From Bidens hawaiensis (taxonomy: Eukaryota > Streptophyta > Magnoliopsida > Asterales > Asteraceae), in assembly GCA_021521415.1 (NCBI GenBank), contig JAIQDT010000232.1:620001-684000 (forward strand): a DNA stretch of 64,000 nucleotides. Direction: 5' to 3'. A program made the position numbers and the translations under genes. Below, in pieces: positions 59,198 through 64,000 of the stretch; the first letter of the stretch is position 1; each line of letters begins with the position of its first letter. Under the pieces are notes generated by a model. It made no database searches. It saw only the letters and a list, made by a program, of their open reading frames with translations, and was not told the DNA's origin.

Positions 59198-60712
59198 AGT
59201 CTTCCCTCCTTAAAGAGGTTTCATTCCCGAAACCTAACTATTACTAAAACAAATTTGGGTAAAACTTGCGCATCTCTTCTTCTTATTCCCATGAAGCGTA
59301 GCGTCTGATCCCTTGCGATGCTTCCATATCACTTTCACAAGGGGTATAACCTTGTGAAGGAGTTGCTTTTCCTTGAGGTAAACTATTTTTACTGGTTACT
59401 CAATGTAGTTCAACCGTTCATCAACCTTAATATCTACCAATGGCGCATGAGACATGTCATCAGCCAGACATTTCCTCAGATGAGAAAAATGGAAGGTTGG
59501 ATGAATTCCTTCTAACTCTTCGGGTAAATCTAGCTTATAAGCCACTTCACTCACACGATTCATAATCTTAAATGGTCCAATGTACCTCATACTCAATTTC
59601 CCCCTCTTTCAAAACGAATGATTCCTTTCCTAAGCGAGACCTTAAGCATCACATTGTCACCAACGCTAAACTCAGTCGGTCATCGCCTCTTATTAGCATA
59701 TGACTTCTGCCTCTTGAGCAGCTTTCATTATTGCTTTGTTCTGATATAACCTTGATGAGGTTTCCTGAACAACTTCCAAACTTCCCATCTCCTTCTGACC
59801 AATCTCACCCCACAATACGGGAGTTCTACAACGTCTTCCATACAGCATCTCGAATGGTGGCATACCAATACTTGAATGGTAGTTGTTATAGGAGAACTCT
59901 GCCAGATGCAGATGATCATCCCAACTTCCTCCAAAGTCTGAAACACAAGCACGTAGCATATCCTCAAGGGTCTGGATCGTCCTTTCAGACTGTCCATTTG
60001 TTTGAGGATGATACGCTGTACTGATGTTCAATCTTGTTCCCATAGCTTCGTGGAACTTCTTTCAAAACCTCGAAGTAAAACGAGTATCTCTATCAGACAC
60101 AATCGATAGTGGCACACCATGCTTAGTTACGAATTCCTTTATGAACAAACTTGCTAACGTTTCTGACGATATAGCTTCTCGTATAGATAGAAAGTGAGCA
60201 CTTTTGTTAGACGATCCACAATCACCCAAATGGTATCATGATGTTTAGCTGTACGAGGTAGCTTAGTTATGAAACCCATGGTGATGTGTTCCCATTTCCA
60301 CTCTGGTATCTCTAAAGGCTGCATCTTCCCATAAGGCTTTTGATGCTTAGCTTTGACTTGTAAACAAGTTAAGCACTTAGTGACATAGTCTACTACATCA
60401 TTCTTCATACCCGGTCACCAATAGTCTCTCTTCAAGTCTTGATACATCTTAGTGGATCCCGGATGGATTGAATATCTTGACTTATGAGCCTCATCTAAGA
60501 TTTGACCCCTAAGACCCCCATGGCGTGGAATCCACATACGGTCAAACCTAGTCTTAACACCATGAGTGTTTCCCATCAACTCGTCTTGCTGACCGAATAT
60601 CTTTTCCTTCTTCACTAGCCCTTCATCTTCCAGCACTTCCGTCTACACTTTGATGATTTCCTTGAAAAGACTATAGTTCATGATCAAATGATATGACTTC
60701 ATTGTTGCAATG
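59198..60712 (-). pseudogene. Chromovirus pol remnant: integrase and chromodomain
   Basis: Minus strand, in order. The integrase zinc-binding region (60636-60415, with [18 protein letters not shown]) continues into CLTCLQVKAKHQKP (60375). Next is the catalytic core (60408-60154, FITKLPRT and [11 protein letters not shown]; 60043-59693, STAYHPQTNGQSERTIQTLE). The integrase C-terminus is at 59596-59396 (YIGPFKIMNRVSEVAYKLDL, HPTFHFSHLRKCL). A decayed chromodomain lies at about 59260-59390 (IPLVKVIWKHRKGSDAT, then EEEMRKFYPNLF before the stop). This order, with a chromodomain at the end, defines a Ty3/gypsy chromovirus, perhaps Tekay/Del. Stops and frameshifts separate the blocks. RT and RNase H are absent, because the element is cut at 60713 by another LTR. 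It links the solo LTR family in this window to chromoviruses. Confidence 0.9.
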
Positions 60713-60973
60713 TGTAACATTCGTTAATTTTTAAACCCGAAACCCGACCCGTTTTAAATTTTCAGTTTTGTTTATATTTAAATTTATATAATTTTATAAT
60801 ATTATTAATTAATCTCAATTTTCGTTAATATATTTTATGTAATCATTTCTATGCAATTATACTTTTCACCACACTTGTAGTATTACATACTCATTTAAAA
60901 CATTCATAATTAAGATCAAATATTTATGTATATCCCATGCAATTTACTAGAATTATTATTTAACTACTACTAC

Positions 60974-60975
<2 letters not shown>

Positions 60976-61015
<40 letters not shown>

Positions 61016-61032
61016 CATCATTATCATCATCT
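60976..61032. repeat. (ATT)n / (ATC)n microsatellite
   Basis: About 14 TTA/ATT units followed by ATC units. Confidence 0.95.
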
Positions 61033-61490
61033 TTTCATATCATGTTACTTAACTTATAAAACTAATGAATGTTTTAATTAAATAAAGTTTATTAAAATAG
61101 TTAAACATTTTGAATGCCCCATTAAACTATTTTTAATTTGTGTTTTAATTATATTAAACAAAATTTAATTTCTTTAATTGCATAAGGCATAACAACTCTA
61201 TATTTTCACTATGAAAGTAGGACAAATCCTTCATTATTTTCACACCTCAATACATTATTTTCTTAAGTTTAAGAACACTAACGAGTAAGTTTTAATTTCA
61301 TGCACTTTATTGTTTTTGTTTTGATTTAATGTTGAATGTTCATAATTTGTTCTTCATAGTCATGATACTTTTATAATAAAAATATTATATTTTGGTTATA
61401 AAAAATCACTATGATCATGGATATCTAAGATAAACATTTTGATTTTTCTAAATCTTGTATCAAACCTAGTTATTTTGCAAGAACAATCAA

Positions 61491-61494
<4 letters not shown>

Positions 61495-61530
<36 letters not shown>
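61495..61530. repeat. (TA)n microsatellite
   Basis: About 18 TA units within the LTR. Confidence 0.95.
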
Positions 61531-61532
<2 letters not shown>

Positions 61533-62803
61533 AAATCTTATGATATTTTGATCATCATAAACTTATAAACTTTCTTTTAAAAGATAATTTATAAAAAAAT
61601 CTTCTATTTAAAATATTTTACAATAGATATAACATACTTCATATATTTAAATTAATAATTGAGTAAATTAATTATTGTTTATTTTATTTCAACATAAACT
61701 AATATTTATAATTTTTTTAAAAGAATTCATGCAAAACATTTAAGTTAATTAATTAGTAAATTAATTAATTATGTTACTTGAAAAAAAAACGTTTAATCAT
61801 AAATTGTTATTAATATTGTTATTCAATCATATATTAATAAGTTATAATTATTTATCTACAAATCATTCTTCAACTAATAAACATCAAATGATTTATATAA
61901 ACTTTATTCATTTTTGTTAAACTCATTAAAAATCCCGAAGTCCCCATTTGCCATAAGTTAATGACATAGATATTAAAATAATGCATAATTCCTAAAACTA
62001 ATATTATTTAACTTTTTAATCCTAATAGTTAGTCTTTAAATTTTTATTTCTTTTTTAATTATAGTTTGTGAGGTTTTACCGTTTCAATTGGCTTAAACGC
62101 GCTTTTGGTTATTATTTCAAGTTGTCTTCAATATCAAAGGTGAGTTTCTCACACCCCCTTTTACCCTTTCTAACTATTTTAGGGGTATCATATATATCCT
62201 ATCAACAATTCAATTTCTTTTATTTATTATTTACAAACTACAATTCATTACATGGACTTGTGTTTTACTTGTTACTTGCTCTAATATTACGTGCATGGAT
62301 TTCTTCGATAAGTATGATCATACGCCCCCCTTAGCACTCAGGACCATTGTTGCTAGTGGAAAAGAGACTCCGATCTGAGTACGTTGGTGCACAATCTCAA
62401 CTGGAAAAGACCATCATTTATTCTTTACACTCAGGACCTTTGATTCTAGTGTAAAGAACCCTTATTTGTTTTTCACAAGTTTTCATGGAATTGTATGTTT
62501 ATTATGTAGTATTTAAACTATGTGAACTCACTAACTATTCATTTAGTTGACTTTATTTTATATATGTTACGGGTACAATTATTAGAGGATGAAACAAAGA
62601 AGACACTAGAACTTAGGGTATATTAATAAATGTACAAGTTGTTAATTGTTCTTGTATATACTTTGTATTTCTTGATACAAACTTGTGTACTTGATGTTTA
62701 AATTAATTAACGATAATATTGTCACTTAATAGTGTCACATGTGTTTTGAGAAATCTGCACAACACACTCGGGCGTATTCCGCTTTAGCCGGGGTGTTACA
62801 GAT

Positions 62804-62815
62804 TGGTATCAGAGC
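62804..62815 (+). promoter_or_regulatory. Primer-binding site
   Basis: TGGTATCAGAGC three bases after the LTR end, initiator Met tRNA type, as in chromoviruses. Confidence 0.93.
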
Positions 62816-64000
62816 TGTGATTATAAGATAGGACATTAGACGTAGTGTTCTAGTTGGTTATAGTTTATTTGCTTAATTGTTAGGTTGCATGATTAGAAAT
62901 TATGTGAGCATTATGTGATTGTTCAAAACACTAACTTGTTAATTACTTCAATTACACAAGCACACACAAGTCCAAGGCTTATGCCTAACGCAAAGATTTC
63001 CAAAGGAATTATATAATCAAATTTTCGATTTTAAGTTGTCGATATTTCTTCTTCTTAAAGATGGTTCTATGTGGCGGGTATGTAGTAATTGGACGGGTTC
63101 CGTGCTTATTTTTAGAACTCTTGACACAAAGGTTATTGAAACATAAGGATAAGCAATACGCATAAATCCCAATCAGACGTGGGACCCGATTGCTTACCTG
63201 GAGAGTTAGGAAAGGGCATGAACTCAATTAAGCCAAAACATACCACTTTTAACGCCATATGAATCACAACTTTATGTTTTCAATCGTGATCATGTTCTCT
63301 TTGTGAAAAGAATATAGTTACACTTTTAGGATGTCATACAAGTCATGGTGGTTCATGCGACATGTGACTTCCGACCCTTAATGTTTTATAATGTGTTTCA
63401 ACTGAATGTCTGGCAAGTCGTGGTAATACACGAACTCCTAGTTTTCGGTTCGATTTTATTACGAATTTTCTTTTTGTGTAGAAATACGAGAACAATCGAG
63501 TTTTAACTCGTTTTCTTTATTTAAATATTAATTTAATATTATGGTTTATAATTGAAAATTCAAAAAGTCATGGTGATACATGAATAGTCGAGTTTCAAGT
63601 TGAATATCTCATAATTATATTAATTTACTATTATAGTTTAAAATTGAACATTCCAAAGGTCATGGTGATGCATGAATAGTTGATTTTCAATTTGTTTTCT
63701 TTGTATATATTCGTTTATTTTAATGGTTTGAATTTGGAATAGGAAGAGTCATGGTGGTACATGAACAATCGATATTTTTTTTTTAAATTCGATTTCACTA
63801 CTTATATTAAGTTTGATATATATATATATATTTTCTTCATATGGTTAATCAAAATTTATGAGGTTTTTATTGAAATACGAAAATTCGTGATGGTTAATAG
63901 ACATTTCAATTTTGACTTCAAAGTTTGTTTCATTTAATTTTATTTCTTTACTTATGTCTATGATTTATATAGATTGATTCTGATGTTCCTTTTGGTTGTT
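62816..64000 (+). other. 5' untranslated leader of the second gypsy-type element, with tandem repeats
   Basis: No gag ORF appears in the 1.2 kb after the PBS. From about 63340 to 63900, six degenerate copies of a GTCATGGTGATACATGAATA segment recur at intervals of about 75-150 bp, each followed by TCGATTTTCAA-like sequence and AT-rich linkers. The minus-strand ORF at 63009-63227 has no recognised domain. The coding part presumably lies beyond the window. Confidence 0.65.

Larger units (their letters stand above)
60713..62800 (+). repeat. 5' LTR of a second Ty3/gypsy-type element (2088 bp)
   Basis: Starts TGTAACATTCG, ends GCTTTAGCCGGGGTGTTACA, and is followed by a PBS, so it is the 5' LTR of an element continuing past the window. 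It is inserted in the chromovirus pol remnant; the left flank CAATG (60708-60712) is the presumed TSD. It is AT-rich with an (ATT)n run (60976-61032) and a (TA)n run (61495-61530). Not the same LTR family as the chromovirus copies. Confidence 0.88.

Noticed and set aside
62068..62334. 88-residue ORF with a hydrophobic C-terminal half
   Set aside because: Lies inside the 5' LTR at 60713-62800, with AT-rich hydrophobic composition; no reason to think it is translated.

Overview
This is a plant nuclear window made almost entirely of transposable elements. I found no intact host gene. Evidence for a eudicot, most likely Asteraceae, is the very long Ty1/copia element with an extra third ORF, the AT-rich Helitrons with TC...CTAG ends, and the repeated ~2.1-kb chromovirus LTR family. 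The family-level assignment comes from memory of Asteraceae elements and is an inference.

Layout. 1-2.65 kb: the end of one LTR abutting a truncated chromovirus-type LTR. 3.0-4.95 kb: small inverted-repeat elements embedded in (TA)n, including a ~1.35-kb foldback element with long TIRs and another MITE nested in it. 4.95-9.44 kb and 9.45-13.42 kb: two head-to-tail Helitron-like elements. The first carries an exon resembling the WD40 protein PRL1; the second carries a broken exon resembling a BRAP2/BRIZ ZnF-UBP protein. 13.4-14.2 kb: two more (TA)n-flanked MITE-like elements. 14.59-15.58 kb: a minus-strand Cassandra TRIM array (three 256-bp LTRs, each with a 5S-rRNA-derived domain), fused at its last primer-binding site to the end of an unrelated long LTR. 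17.6-25.2 kb: three ~2.1-2.2-kb solo LTRs of one family. One is nested head-on inside another; two have perfect 5-bp target-site duplications. 25.2-29.35 kb: Helitron fragments on the minus strand, with two exon-like pieces of an unrecognised gene.

29.35-46.64 kb: complete SIRE/Maximus-like Ty1/copia element A (minus strand, ~17.3 kb, TSD TCATT) with decayed gag-pol and a large decayed third ORF. 46.84-56.62 kb: element B of the same family on the plus strand, head-to-head with A across only ~196 bp, making an imperfect inverted repeat with ~9.7-kb arms. B is interrupted by a minus-strand chromovirus (56.62-60.71 kb: LTR, integrase and chromodomain remnants). That element is itself interrupted by the 5' LTR of another plus-strand element (60.71-62.80 kb, followed by an initiator-Met-type PBS).

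All coding content is broken by stops and frameshifts. The window therefore records nested insertion, solo-LTR formation, exon capture and tandem-array turnover rather than working genes. Coordinates of element ends were read by eye. Ends with TG...CA plus a TSD are solid; MITE and some Helitron ends are approximate.
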